This document shows, in pieces, positions 25,975-34,715 of a stretch of DNA of 64,000 nucleotides. Position 1 is the first letter of the stretch; every line of letters starts with the position of its first letter. Source of the stretch: Mycobacterium paraffinicum (lineage in GTDB: Bacteria; Actinomycetota; Actinomycetes; Mycobacteriales; Mycobacteriaceae). Below the pieces are notes generated by a model. The model had not been told where the DNA came from. It saw nothing but the letters and a program-made list of their open reading frames with translations, and did no database searches. The stretch spans positions 310,001-374,000 of the forward strand of contig NZ_MPNT01000001.1 of the NCBI RefSeq assembly GCF_001907675.1, given 5' to 3'. The translations under genes were made by a program, and so were the position numbers.

Positions 25975-26832
25975 CTACAACCCCAGCTTCATGCCGGCCC
26001 CGCCATCCACGAAGATCTGTTGACCCGTCACATAACGCGATTCGTCGGAGGCCAGATAGACCACGAGGTGTGAAACGTCTTCCGGCTCCACGTAAGGGAT
26101 GGGCATCGCCTGCATCAGCGGAAACACCAGCTCGGCATCTTCACGCGTGGGTTCCGGTAGGTCGGGCCGGAAGGTCCGGTACATGGGCATGTTGTGCATC
26201 ATGTCGGTGTTCACGTTGGTCGGATGGATCGTGTTGACCCGGATCTGCTTCGGCCCCAAGCTGAGCGCTAAGCCCTTGGTATATTCGCGCAGCATTTTCT
26301 TCGCGAGTGCGTAGCCGGCGCCCCCCAAGCCCTGCAGCCCCGCGCCGCTGGCCATATCTTTCATGTCCAACAGTCCTGCGATCGACCCGGTGACAATCAC
26401 CGATGCGCCGGAATCCAGATGCGCCAGACTGAGGTGGATGGTATTGATCACGCCGACGAAGTCGACATCGAATGCGTCAGTGAAGCCAGCGGCAGGAACA
26501 TCGGGACCGAGCGGACAGATGCCGGCGTTCGCCACGACCACGTGTAGGCCGCCCAGCTCTGCCACTGCATCGCCGACCGCCTTCTTGAGCGCCGTACGAT
26601 CCCGGACATCGACAACCGCAGAGACGACACGGCGGCCTGCCTTCTCGACCAACTTCGCCGTTTCGTCGAGATCCGACCGCGTCGCCAACGGGTAGCCGTT
26701 CGTTTCGATATCACCGCAGATGTCGAGGGCGACGATGTCGGCCCCCTCGTCGGCGAGATGGACGGCGTGGCTGCGGCCTTGACCACGCGCAGCACCTGTG
26801 ATGAGGGCTACCTTGCCGGTCAAACGTTGCAT
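25975..26832 (-). CDS. Mycofactocin-type SDR family oxidoreductase
   Basis: 285-residue short-chain dehydrogenase. The glycine motif is GAARGQGRSHAVHLADEGADI, and the following insertion YPLATRSDLDETAKLVEKAGRR is the hallmark of the SDR subgroup whose nicotinamide is held tightly and recycled by mycofactocin (family knowledge). NAG is present as ANAGICPLGPD, and the catalytic YALAKK lies near residue 180. It should oxidise an alcohol without exchangeable NAD. It is downstream of the aldehyde dehydrogenase at 26888 in the same direction, so a sequential alcohol-aldehyde-acid oxidation is likely. Confidence 0.88.
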   Translation of the reverse strand: MQRLTGKVALITGAARGQGRSHAVHLADEGADIVALDICGDIETNGYPLATRSDLDETAKLVEKAGRRVVSAVVDVRDRTALKKAVGDAVAELGGLHVVVANAGICPLGPDVPAAGFTDAFDVDFVGVINTIHLSLAHLDSGASVIVTGSIAGLLDMKDMASGAGLQGLGGAGYALAKKMLREYTKGLALSLGPKQIRVNTIHPTNVNTDMMHNMPMYRTFRPDLPEPTREDAELVFPLMQAMPIPYVEPEDVSHLVVYLASDESRYVTGQQIFVDGGAGMKLGL

Positions 26833-26887
26833 TTAAATCCTCCTGATCGGGCTGACACGCGGATGTCTGGACTATGCCGATGCGGCG

Positions 26888-28378
26888 CTACGCCATGAAG
26901 GTCGTCTTCGTCTCGAGGTACTCCAAGATTCCGTCGCGCCCGTTCTCGCGCCCCAGCCCCGACTGCTTCATACCGCCAAAAGGTGCGTTTGCAGGCAACG
27001 TCCACGTATTGACACCCACATTGCCGGCCCGCAGCGCCTTGCTCACTCGAAGCGCGCGGCCCATGTCACCGGTGTAGACCGCCGCACCCAAGCCGTATTG
27101 CGTGTCGTTTGCGAGGCGGATGGCCTGCGCTTCATCCTCGAAGGGAATGACGCACACCACGGGGCCGAAGATCTCATCTTGCGCAACCGGCATTGAATTA
27201 TCTACGTCCACCAAAACCGTTGGTGCGACGAAGTTTCCGTGCTCCGGCGTATCCGCCACCCGGCCCCCTCCCGAGACCACCGTCGCGCCGTCATTGACTG
27301 CCCGCGTGATGTGTCCAAGCACTCGGTCCATGTGAGCTCGGCTGATCATGGGGGCGCCCGAGACTGCCGGATTGAACGGATCCCCGAACGATGCCCCCGA
27401 AGCAAACCCGACAAGATACTCGAGCACCTGGTCGTAGACCGATCGATCGACAAGGACGCGGGACTGGGTGACGCACACTTGGCCGGACAACCCAAGGAAC
27501 GCGTTGCCTGCGGTGAGGGCGACCGCCATGCCAAGGTCGGCGTCGGGGAATATCAACCCGGGGCTCTTGCCGCCCAGCTCCAGCGAGACGCGACCGATTC
27601 GCGCACCGACGCTAGACGCTATTGCGGAACCGACAGCGCGACTACCGGTGAACGAGACTTTGTCCACCCGTTGATCTTCGACCAGCGCCGCCCCCACCGG
27701 GTCGCCGTGACCGGTGATCACGTTGAGCACTCCGGGCGGCAGGTCGGCCTGCGCAACCAACTCGGCAAGTCTCAAGCTCGTGAGCGGAGCCAGCTCGGAT
27801 GGCTTGGCGATGATTGTGCATCCCGCGGCCAGCGCCGGAGCGACCTTCTGGGCAAAGAGACTCATCGGAGCGTTCCACGGCGTGATTATCCCTACGACAC
27901 CGACGGGCTCGTGACTCGTGAACACGAACGGCTGCCCGGAGTCCCAGGCGGGGAATGTCTCACCGGTGATCTTGTCGATCCAGCCCGCGTGGATGTCGAA
28001 GAGGTCCGCGGGATACTCGGCGCCCATCTGATAGAAGCCGACGAACGAAACGGGGGTCGCGTTATCAAGTGACAGAAGGGCGTTCAGATTTGCCGTGTCA
28101 GCTCGGATGAGTTCGGCGATCTTACGCAAGTACCGTGCCCGCTCCCGTCCGGGAAGGCGCGGCCATGGGCCCTCGTCGAACGCTTTTCGCGCCGCGCTCA
28201 CAGCGGCATCGACGGTTGACCGATCAGCAGCGGGTGTCTGGAACACCGTTTCGCCGGTCGCGGGATGCTGATGTGCGATCGGGTCCGCAACACCCTCGAC
28301 CCAGTTGCCGCCGACGAACATCCGCGGCGGGGGAAGCGTCGTGGCCGCCAGGTGGTGCAGCACGGAGATCGAGGTCAT
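26888..28378 (-). CDS. Aldehyde dehydrogenase (NAD(P)+)
   Basis: 496-residue aldehyde dehydrogenase superfamily enzyme. TPWNAPMSLFAQKVAPALAAG forms the cofactor region, FTGSRAVG binds nucleotide, LELGGKSP has the general-base glutamate, and SGQVCVTQSR has the nucleophilic cysteine. PFGGMKQSGLGREN closes the fold. It should oxidise the aldehyde made by the mycofactocin SDR or a P450. Its ATG follows an AT-rich box by five bases with no ribosome site, so the mRNA is probably leaderless. The SDR at 25975 is the second gene of this transcript. Confidence 0.93.
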   Translation of the reverse strand: MTSISVLHHLAATTLPPPRMFVGGNWVEGVADPIAHQHPATGETVFQTPAADRSTVDAAVSAARKAFDEGPWPRLPGRERARYLRKIAELIRADTANLNALLSLDNATPVSFVGFYQMGAEYPADLFDIHAGWIDKITGETFPAWDSGQPFVFTSHEPVGVVGIITPWNAPMSLFAQKVAPALAAGCTIIAKPSELAPLTSLRLAELVAQADLPPGVLNVITGHGDPVGAALVEDQRVDKVSFTGSRAVGSAIASSVGARIGRVSLELGGKSPGLIFPDADLGMAVALTAGNAFLGLSGQVCVTQSRVLVDRSVYDQVLEYLVGFASGASFGDPFNPAVSGAPMISRAHMDRVLGHITRAVNDGATVVSGGGRVADTPEHGNFVAPTVLVDVDNSMPVAQDEIFGPVVCVIPFEDEAQAIRLANDTQYGLGAAVYTGDMGRALRVSKALRAGNVGVNTWTLPANAPFGGMKQSGLGRENGRDGILEYLETKTTFMA

Positions 28379-28383
28379 AAATC

Positions 28384-28406
28384 GCTATATTAATGCATCT
28401 AATAGG
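28384..28406 (-). promoter_or_regulatory. AT-rich box, aldehyde dehydrogenase promoter
   Basis: The 23 bases from 28384 include GCTATATTAATGCAT and end five bases before the minus-strand ATG. TATAGC read on the minus strand is well placed as the -10 of a leaderless transcript. Confidence 0.45.
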
Positions 28407-28545
28407 TTTTTTACCCGGAAGGTTCCGTTTATCTGACCGCAATTGGAGTGCGTTGCCGAGCCCTTCGACGCGTCCTTGCACCCGAGAAGGCAAGCCATGC
28501 CTCGATTGCGAAACAGCGCATGGACAAGCGGTTGTCGACCTAGTG

Positions 28546-29787
28546 CTATCCGGATAGCTCGTCGAGCAGGGCGTTGTGTTCACCCAGGTGCGGTGCTCGG
28601 CGTAGCGGGGATGCCGGCGTCTCGCTGAAGATGTATGGGGCGCCCGGGTATCGGAATGCGGATTGTGTTTCTGGATAGGCGATCTCAATCTGGCAACCGC
28701 GCTCGATGTTGTGCGGATCTTCAAAGGCCTCATCGGGCGAAAGGATCACACCGGCCGGAAAGCCGCGCTGCTGGCTTTCGATGAAGAACTGCTTGGCCGG
28801 CATGCGGGATGCTATCAACGTGACCGCGTCGCGCGCGGCCGCCATCGTTGCTGTCGTCTCATCGTCGACGCCGATCTTGGCGAGGTCCAGCGGCGCGTCC
28901 CGATCGGCCGCCATCTGCAGGAAGATCGCCTCGGGCAGTTGCTCGACGAGATCGAGCTCCGTCAGCCAGGCGTAAAGGTCAGCGAAATCCTCTGGCTTGC
29001 GTGGCAGCACGCCGGTGGTAGCGAATACTCCATCCGCACAACGGATCTGGACAGGAGAACTCTTGTAGATGGACGCATGTCGTCCGGTCTGTCGAAGACA
29101 AGTCTGCTCCCCGATCAGCCAATGTTGGGTGGTATGTTCCGAGCTGACATTGCATGCCGCATTGACGTTGACATCGACCAGCTGGCCTTCTCCGGTCTGA
29201 TCGCGATGAGCGATTGCGACCAGAGCACCGATCACGCTGTAGAGCCCGGCGAGGTTTACCGACTGGTCCCCCGCCCCGCGAATCGGCGGGATCGAGTGGT
29301 CGTCGTAGCCACAACTCCATACCGGCCCCCCACCCGAGAGAACCGTCAGGTCGGTGACAGGTTGGTCCGATCGAGAGCTGTGAAGTCCGAAAGCTGTCAC
29401 CGCAACCCATACCAGCTCCGGATGCTCAGCGATCGCGCGGGTATACCCGATCGCGCCATCGACAAGGTCGCGGTCCCCCGCGATCACGATGTCGGCGGTG
29501 CGCACCAATGCCCACAGAGAGTCCACAGCCGCCGGGTCGGCCAAGTCCAATGAGACGGCCCGCTTGCCTACGTTGCCCGCCCACCACCGAAGGCTGCTGT
29601 TCGGCCCGGGGACATCACGCGCAAACGGCGGGCGTTGGCGCTGTGGCGAGCCCGACAATGGCTCCACGACGATGACGTCGGCGCCGAGTTCGGCCAGCAT
29701 TCGACCGCCGACGGCCGTGAACTGATCACTGACCTCGATGACGCGGAGCCCGTTTAGTGCGCTCAGATCACACCCAACCTTGTCCAT
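28546..29787 (-). CDS. CaiB/BaiF CoA-transferase family III, subunit-like 1
   Basis: 413-residue family III CoA-transferase. LNGLRVIEVSDQFTAVGGRMLAELGADVIVVEPLSGS is the N-terminal signature. The usual NxxKR site appears as NVGKRAVSLDL, and GAGDQSVNLAGLYSVIGAL contains the candidate catalytic aspartate. ATG 29787 is chosen, overlapping the end of the upstream CaiB gene by 25 bases; the longer frame only adds low-similarity residues. Tandem, overlapping CaiB genes of similar length are known to form heteromeric CoA-transferases in some pathways, for example benzylsuccinate metabolism. That arrangement is inferred here. Confidence 0.87.
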   Translation of the reverse strand: MDKVGCDLSALNGLRVIEVSDQFTAVGGRMLAELGADVIVVEPLSGSPQRQRPPFARDVPGPNSSLRWWAGNVGKRAVSLDLADPAAVDSLWALVRTADIVIAGDRDLVDGAIGYTRAIAEHPELVWVAVTAFGLHSSRSDQPVTDLTVLSGGGPVWSCGYDDHSIPPIRGAGDQSVNLAGLYSVIGALVAIAHRDQTGEGQLVDVNVNAACNVSSEHTTQHWLIGEQTCLRQTGRHASIYKSSPVQIRCADGVFATTGVLPRKPEDFADLYAWLTELDLVEQLPEAIFLQMAADRDAPLDLAKIGVDDETTATMAAARDAVTLIASRMPAKQFFIESQQRGFPAGVILSPDEAFEDPHNIERGCQIEIAYPETQSAFRYPGAPYIFSETPASPLRRAPHLGEHNALLDELSG

Positions 29788-30998
29788 TCGGCGAGTTCTT
29801 CGGCGCTGTGTCCAAGGAGGCCGCCGAAGATCTCTCGATTGTGCTCGCCGAGGCACGGCGCCCCCGCCGACATCGTCCACGGCGAGGCCGACATCCTCAG
29901 GGGCAAACCTTCGACTCGGACTTCACCGATCTCCTTATGGGTGACGGCCGGAAACATGCCCCATGCCTTCATCTCCGGGTCTTCGTCGATGCGCTCCCGA
30001 GGACGCTTGACGACGCTGGCGGGGACCCCGGCACCGACAAGGTCCCGTGCCAGCGAGTCGGCATCGCGAGTTCGGCTGCGATCACCGATCAACCGATCGA
30101 TCTCGGACACCGCGGCGAGCCGCTGTTGTAGCGTCGAAAATTCCCTCGCAGCCAAGCCTGGTTCATCGAGCACTTTTCCCAATCGCCGGAATTCGGCGTC
30201 GTCGCGGCACGCGATGGCGATCCAGCGATCCTCCCCAGAGCACGGATATATGCCGTGTGGGGCCATCTCGTCGAAGTCGGCGCGGTTGCCACCCGGCCGA
30301 TTGGGCATGCGCCCGGCACGACCGTTCACTGTCCAATCGAGGACCTCCGTGGGCAACATCGCAATGCCTGCCGGCACGCTTGACAGATCGACACATTGTC
30401 CCGATCCGGTTCGCTCCCGATGGTGTAGGGCGGCGAGGACGGCGACGGTCATGTAGTAGGCGGCGACGTGATCCATGTACGAGTAGCCCCAGCCGGCGGG
30501 TTCCTCGTCCGGCAAGCCTGAGCTGAACGTCAAACCACTCATGGCTTGAACGATGGGACCCCACGTCTTGAAACGCTTGTAGGGTCCGTGTTGGCCAAAT
30601 CCGCTGTTGGACACATAGATGATTTCCGGATTGACCCTTCTCATCTCCTCGTAGCCGAAGCCAAGGCGGGCAAGCACGCCGGATGAAAAGTTTTCCGTCA
30701 CCACGTCGCTGACACCGATGAGCTCACGGAGCAGGTACTTGCCCGCCTCGGTCCGAAGGTTGATCGTCACACCCTGCTTGCCGACGTTGTGGTTGTTGAA
30801 TGCACCGCCCATGTTGATCCCGCGTCGGTCGTCGACGAAGGGGCCGGCCCCGCGCAGGATGTCCCACAAGCCATGTGTGAGAGGGTCTTCGACCCGAATC
30901 ACCTGCGCCCCGAATGCCGCCAGGATTTTCGTCGCGCCCGCGCCGGCGAGCTGTCCACTCAGATCACATACGCGCACATGCGACAAGCCGGCACTCAT
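29763..30998 (-). CDS. CaiB/BaiF CoA-transferase family III, subunit-like 2
   Basis: 411-residue family III CoA-transferase. LSHVRVCDLSGQLAGAGATKILAAFGAQVIRVEDP opens the protein, NVGKQGVTINLRTEAG follows, and GYSYMDHVAAYYM carries the expected catalytic aspartate. It is first in a two-gene operon with 28546. A TATCTT -10 element (complement of 31006-31011) lies about seven bases before its ATG, with no ribosome site, again suggesting leaderless expression. It is divergent from the DUF35/thiolase operon. Confidence 0.88.
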   Translation of the reverse strand: MSAGLSHVRVCDLSGQLAGAGATKILAAFGAQVIRVEDPLTHGLWDILRGAGPFVDDRRGINMGGAFNNHNVGKQGVTINLRTEAGKYLLRELIGVSDVVTENFSSGVLARLGFGYEEMRRVNPEIIYVSNSGFGQHGPYKRFKTWGPIVQAMSGLTFSSGLPDEEPAGWGYSYMDHVAAYYMTVAVLAALHHRERTGSGQCVDLSSVPAGIAMLPTEVLDWTVNGRAGRMPNRPGGNRADFDEMAPHGIYPCSGEDRWIAIACRDDAEFRRLGKVLDEPGLAAREFSTLQQRLAAVSEIDRLIGDRSRTRDADSLARDLVGAGVPASVVKRPRERIDEDPEMKAWGMFPAVTHKEIGEVRVEGLPLRMSASPWTMSAGAPCLGEHNREIFGGLLGHSAEELAEWTRLGVI

Positions 30999-31078
30999 CC
31001 GTTAGAAGATACACCACATTGTTACGCCTACAGCCCGCCGCCGATCAGCGGTCCATGTCGGCCATAGGGGCCGATATC

Positions 31079-31099
31079 GGTATATCTATTATATGAATG
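31079..31099 (+). promoter_or_regulatory. AT-rich box, CaiB/DUF35 divergent promoter
   Basis: The 21 bases from 31079 include GGTATATCTATTATATGAA, in a 208-base spacer otherwise without a gene. It lies about 110 bases before the DUF35 start at 31207. Confidence 0.4.
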
Positions 31100-31206
31100 C
31101 GTAAACTAGGATTCGTGCGCATGTGCTCGACTCCCATCAGGCGTGAGGAGCAAGCGAATGGGTGACTCCGGTATATCCGGCACGTACCGGTTGAGGTCGA
31201 TGCTCG

Positions 31207-31617
31207 GTGGCTGATACGGGTATGCGGATCCTGCCCGGGCTCGACGAGCTGAATCATCAGTTCTGGACCTCGGGTGCCGAGGGTGTGCTGCGGCTGCAGA
31301 AGTGTTTGTCGTGCGAGCGTTTGATCCATCCTCCGACACTCCGCTGCCCCCACGACCACGGGGAGACGGAGTTCGTTGCGGTGAGCGGACGCGGCCGCGT
31401 CGAATCCTGGACCGTGAATATTCATCCGTGGATTCCGGGCCTGACGCCCCCCTACATCGTCGCTCTGGTGACACCGATCGAGGACCACCGCGTTCGCATC
31501 ATCACCAACCTGATCAATGTCGATCCCGCCGACATCACCACGTCGATGCCGGTCCGTGTCGTGTTCGAGCCGGGAGACGGCGAGATCTTCATCCCCGTTT
31601 TCGAGCCGGAGCGCTGA
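31207..31617 (+). CDS. DUF35/OB-fold zinc-ribbon protein, thiolase partner
   Basis: 136-residue member of the DUF35 family. A zinc ribbon at residues 33-51 has C33, C36 and C47, but the fourth position is His (CPHDH) instead of Cys. An OB-fold follows (GRGRVESWTVNIHPWIPGL, PYIVALVTPIEDHRVRIITNL). DUF35 proteins bind thiolase-fold partners; in cholesterol side-chain breakdown the DUF35 part of ChsH2 pairs with the aldolase Ltp2. Here the two are separate, adjacent genes whose stop and start share one base (TGATG at 31615-31619). The GTG at 31207 is the likely start; ATG 31222 is an alternative. Confidence 0.87.
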   Translation: MADTGMRILPGLDELNHQFWTSGAEGVLRLQKCLSCERLIHPPTLRCPHDHGETEFVAVSGRGRVESWTVNIHPWIPGLTPPYIVALVTPIEDHRVRIITNLINVDPADITTSMPVRVVFEPGDGEIFIPVFEPER

Positions 31618-32792
31618 TGTCCGACCCCATCTCTGATCGCGTCGTCATAAGCGGCATCGGACAATCGAAGATCGGTAGGCGGCTGGGGTGCAAGCCCTTG
31701 CAGCTCACCGCCGACGCCTGCATCGCCGCGGTGGCGGACGCGGGCCTGACCCTGGCGGATATCGACGGATTGACGACCTATCCCGGTCCCTCGCAAGCCG
31801 GACTGGGCTTTTCGGGCGGGTCGTTGAGGGACATCCACGATGCGCTTGGGATCAAGCCCAATTGGGTCGCCGGCGGGGTCGAGTCCCCAGGTCAACTCGG
31901 TGCGGTGGTCGCCGCCATGCTTGCCGTCGCTGGTGGGCTGGCTAACCACGTGCTGTGTTGGCGCAGCATCTGGGAAGGCACGGCGCAGGGAAGCGGACGG
32001 CGCAAAGGCTATGGCGCGGAGGGCGGCCGGCCGACCGGCCTGATGTCATGGCAGCTGCCGTTCGGCGCCACTGCGGCCAATATGGCCGGGCTCCAACTGC
32101 GAGCACGGATGGAACGCTTCGGCCTCACGCGTGAGCAACTAGGTTCCATCGCAATCACCCAGCGCGCGCACGCGAAGCTCAACCCCTCGGCGATCTACAC
32201 CGACCCGATGAGTCTCGACGACTATCTGGGTGCACGGATGGTTTCCGAACCGCTCTGCATGTACGACTGTGACGTTCCCTGCGACGGAGCGACCGCGTTC
32301 GTAATCTCACGGGCCGAACATGCCGACGCCCTCGATCACCCCGCCGTCGCGGTGGAAGCCCTTGACTGCGCCCATCACGATCGGCATACCTGGGAGGCCG
32401 GAGAAGACATCACCCGGATCAGCTCACGGTGGTCCACGATCTGGGACCGCACCGATTTTGGTGTCACCGACGTCGACGTCGCCTCGCTGTACGACGGATT
32501 CGCCGTCTTCGTCCTGTGCTGGCTCGAGGATTTCGGCTTTTGCGACGTCGGCGAATCCGGCGAGTGGATCAGCGACCCCGCACGCATCTCGCTGGGAGGC
32601 GAGCTGCCCATCAACACCGGCGGTGGTCAGTTGTCTGGCGGGCGCCTGCATGGTTTCGGCCATCTGCACGAGGCCTGTCTGCAAATTCGGGGCCATGCCG
32701 GCGATCGCCAGGTCGATGGTGCCGCGCTTGCGGCGGTCGGCGTCGGTGCCGCCAACAGCGGTACGACGGCAATGCTGTTGCGGCGGTGGTGA
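31617..32792 (+). CDS. Thiolase-fold lipid-transfer protein, Ltp2-like (probable aldolase)
   Basis: 391-residue SCP-x/lipid-transfer thiolase-like protein. VVISGIGQSKIGRRLGCKPLQLTADACIAAVADAGL is the N-terminal thiolase half. GGVESPGQLGAVVAAMLAVAGG stands where true thiolases have the nucleophilic Cys motif, which is absent. ASLYDGFAVFVLCWLEDFGF and NTGGGQLSGGRLHGFGHLHEACLQ match the Ltp2-type C-terminal half, including NTGGG and the GxGH-like histidine. With DUF35 next door, retro-aldol cleavage of a beta-hydroxyacyl-CoA is the best guess, as for Ltp2-ChsH2. Ordinary thiolysis is less likely. It begins at the ATG sharing a base with the DUF35 stop. Confidence 0.87.
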   Translation: MSDPISDRVVISGIGQSKIGRRLGCKPLQLTADACIAAVADAGLTLADIDGLTTYPGPSQAGLGFSGGSLRDIHDALGIKPNWVAGGVESPGQLGAVVAAMLAVAGGLANHVLCWRSIWEGTAQGSGRRKGYGAEGGRPTGLMSWQLPFGATAANMAGLQLRARMERFGLTREQLGSIAITQRAHAKLNPSAIYTDPMSLDDYLGARMVSEPLCMYDCDVPCDGATAFVISRAEHADALDHPAVAVEALDCAHHDRHTWEAGEDITRISSRWSTIWDRTDFGVTDVDVASLYDGFAVFVLCWLEDFGFCDVGESGEWISDPARISLGGELPINTGGGQLSGGRLHGFGHLHEACLQIRGHAGDRQVDGAALAAVGVGAANSGTTAMLLRRW

Positions 32793-32827
32793 ATCACCAA
32801 AGCTCGGTCAAGCCGATAAGGAGCACG

Positions 32828-34042
32828 ATGGTCAACGTAGACGCGATCGAATTGTTTGACGCCGACGCCATACAGAATCCCTATCCGCTTTACGAGCGCA
32901 TGCGAGCAGCTGCCCCTGTGCACCGGATTGGCGACTCGGGCTTCTACGCGGCGTGCACCTGGGCTGCGGTCCACGAGGCCGTCGCTCGAACGGAAGACTT
33001 CTCCTCCAACCTGGTCGCAACAATGCGATACACCCGGGAGGGTGATGTTGTGCCCTTCCAGATGGCACCGCTCGGGGCGCCGACGCACGTGCTCGCGACC
33101 GCCGACGATCCCGCGCATGCCGCACACCGTAAACAGATCGTTCCGCAACTGGCAGCCAAGAGGATTCACTCGATCGAGAGATTTGCCCGCGACACGGCCG
33201 ACGACATCTGGGCCACGAACCTGGTCGCAGGCCGCATCGAATGGATGAGCGCAGTGGCCAACAAACTGCCGATGATGGTTGTTGCCCGGCTCATCGGAGT
33301 CCCCAGCGACGACGTAGGGCGACTCGAGCGATGGGGTTCCGCCGGAACGCAGCTGCTCGAGGGGTTGCTCTCAGAAGACGAGCTCAATGCTGCGGGTATT
33401 ACCGCTCTGGAGATGATGGCGTATCTGGACGAGAACCTCACGCTGGCCGCCGCTGACCCTCAGGACAACCTGCTCGGCGATCTGGCGACAGCCTGCGCGT
33501 CGGATGAGCTCGATCGACTCACCGCCCAGGTCATCATGGGCACGCTGTTCAGCGCCGGCGGAGAATCCACGTCGTCGTTGCTGGGCAGCGCCGCTCACGT
33601 CTTGGCCGCGCACAGCGCCGCCCAAGAACAGCTCAGAGCGTCTCCCGAACTGCTCGGGGCGTTCATCGAGGAGGCCCTGCGGTATGAACCCCCTTTCCGG
33701 GGACACTATCGACACGTCATGCACGACACCACTCTGCAGGGAGTGGATATTCCCGCGGGGTCGAATCTGCTGCTGCTCTGGGGTTCGGCCAATCGTGATC
33801 CGCTCCAATACGAGGATCCCGACACGTTCCGGCTCGATCGGCCAAGAAACAAGAATCACATGACATTTGGAAAAGGTGCACACCTGTGCGTCGGTGCCGC
33901 GTTGGCGCGCCTGGAGGCGCAGATCGTCTTCGACATGCTGCTGAAGCGCACCAGTTGGATCGAGATTGATGCCGTGGGCAACTGGTTGCCCAGCCTGCTG
34001 GTCCGGCGCCTCGAGCGGCTGGAACTCGACGTCGCCTGCTAG
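32828..34042 (+). CDS. Cytochrome P450
   Basis: 404-residue P450. The I-helix AGGES is at 243-247, ExxR is E282/R285, and the haem cysteine is C354 in FGKGAHLCVG. AAHRKQIVPQLAAKRI is an atypical C-helix region without the usual HxxxR, which reads AHRKQI here. AAGGAG at 32818-32823 fixes the ATG; the much longer frame upstream is an artefact over the thiolase-fold gene. It is third in the operon DUF35, Ltp2-like, P450, NTF2-fold, ligase. A second oxidation of the same substrate after side-chain attack is plausible. Confidence 0.92.
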   Translation: MVNVDAIELFDADAIQNPYPLYERMRAAAPVHRIGDSGFYAACTWAAVHEAVARTEDFSSNLVATMRYTREGDVVPFQMAPLGAPTHVLATADDPAHAAHRKQIVPQLAAKRIHSIERFARDTADDIWATNLVAGRIEWMSAVANKLPMMVVARLIGVPSDDVGRLERWGSAGTQLLEGLLSEDELNAAGITALEMMAYLDENLTLAAADPQDNLLGDLATACASDELDRLTAQVIMGTLFSAGGESTSSLLGSAAHVLAAHSAAQEQLRASPELLGAFIEEALRYEPPFRGHYRHVMHDTTLQGVDIPAGSNLLLLWGSANRDPLQYEDPDTFRLDRPRNKNHMTFGKGAHLCVGAALARLEAQIVFDMLLKRTSWIEIDAVGNWLPSLLVRRLERLELDVAC

Positions 34043-34158
34043 CCGTCCTGGCCGTGCACGGCCCGCCCACCCGCATCTACCGATAGGAGGCCACGATTGA
34101 CCTATCATCACGGCTTGGCGCGTGAGCGGTATCGGCGCTTCGCAACACGAAGGGGTCA

Positions 34159-34692
34159 ATGATGACCGACACAGCACTCTGGGCGGATAAGCTCGCGATC
34201 CGCGAGGTGATCGAGCGCTACATGCGCTACAACGACAACGGCGACTTCGATGCGATCGCTGAGCTGTTCGACACCGACGCGACATTCCAGGTGTTCGGGA
34301 AGGTGATCGTAGGCCGAGATGCCATCCACGCGTTCTTCTCCAGGATCTTCCAAACCACGCTCACGCCTTGGCCGAAAGAAGGGAGCCTGTTTCTCGAGCC
34401 CCGATCGGTGCACATCAGCTCCAATCCGATCATCGAAGTCGACGGTGATCGCGCAACGGCGGAGACGGACTTCCAAGTGATCGGGCGCGACGCCAACGGG
34501 CACGCCGACGTGACCCTCGTCGGGCGGTACCGCGACAGGTTCCGGCGTGCCAGCAGCGACGCCCCCTGGTTGATCGCGTGTCGCACCGGTGTATCGGTGG
34601 CCCGGCCGGGCGAAGAAGGTGGAGACTCCGAATGGCGCGGCGCCATCGAACGGATGTCCGACGCCACCCGCAGTCGGCTCCGCCGCAGTTGA
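34159..34692 (+). CDS. SnoaL/NTF2-fold protein
   Basis: 177-residue NTF2-like cone-fold protein. DKLAIREVIERYMRYNDNGDFDAIAELFDTDATFQVFG is the standard helix-strand start, and RATAETDFQVIG with DVTLVGRYRDRFRR forms the sheet. Relatives include ketosteroid isomerase, scytalone dehydratase and SnoaL cyclases, so an isomerase or dehydratase role suits the setting. A catalytic Asp or His cannot be picked with confidence. AAGGGG precedes the two possible start ATGs (34159, 34162). It lies between the P450 and the ligase in one operon. Confidence 0.78.
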   Translation: MMTDTALWADKLAIREVIERYMRYNDNGDFDAIAELFDTDATFQVFGKVIVGRDAIHAFFSRIFQTTLTPWPKEGSLFLEPRSVHISSNPIIEVDGDRATAETDFQVIGRDANGHADVTLVGRYRDRFRRASSDAPWLIACRTGVSVARPGEEGGDSEWRGAIERMSDATRSRLRRS

Positions 34693-34715
34693 CACGGACA
34701 CTGGAAGGACGAGGC

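Noticed and set aside
31302..31616. Long in-frame N-terminal extension of the thiolase-fold gene
   Set aside because: It runs over the DUF35 gene in another frame; the ATG sharing a base with the DUF35 stop matches the start of family similarity.
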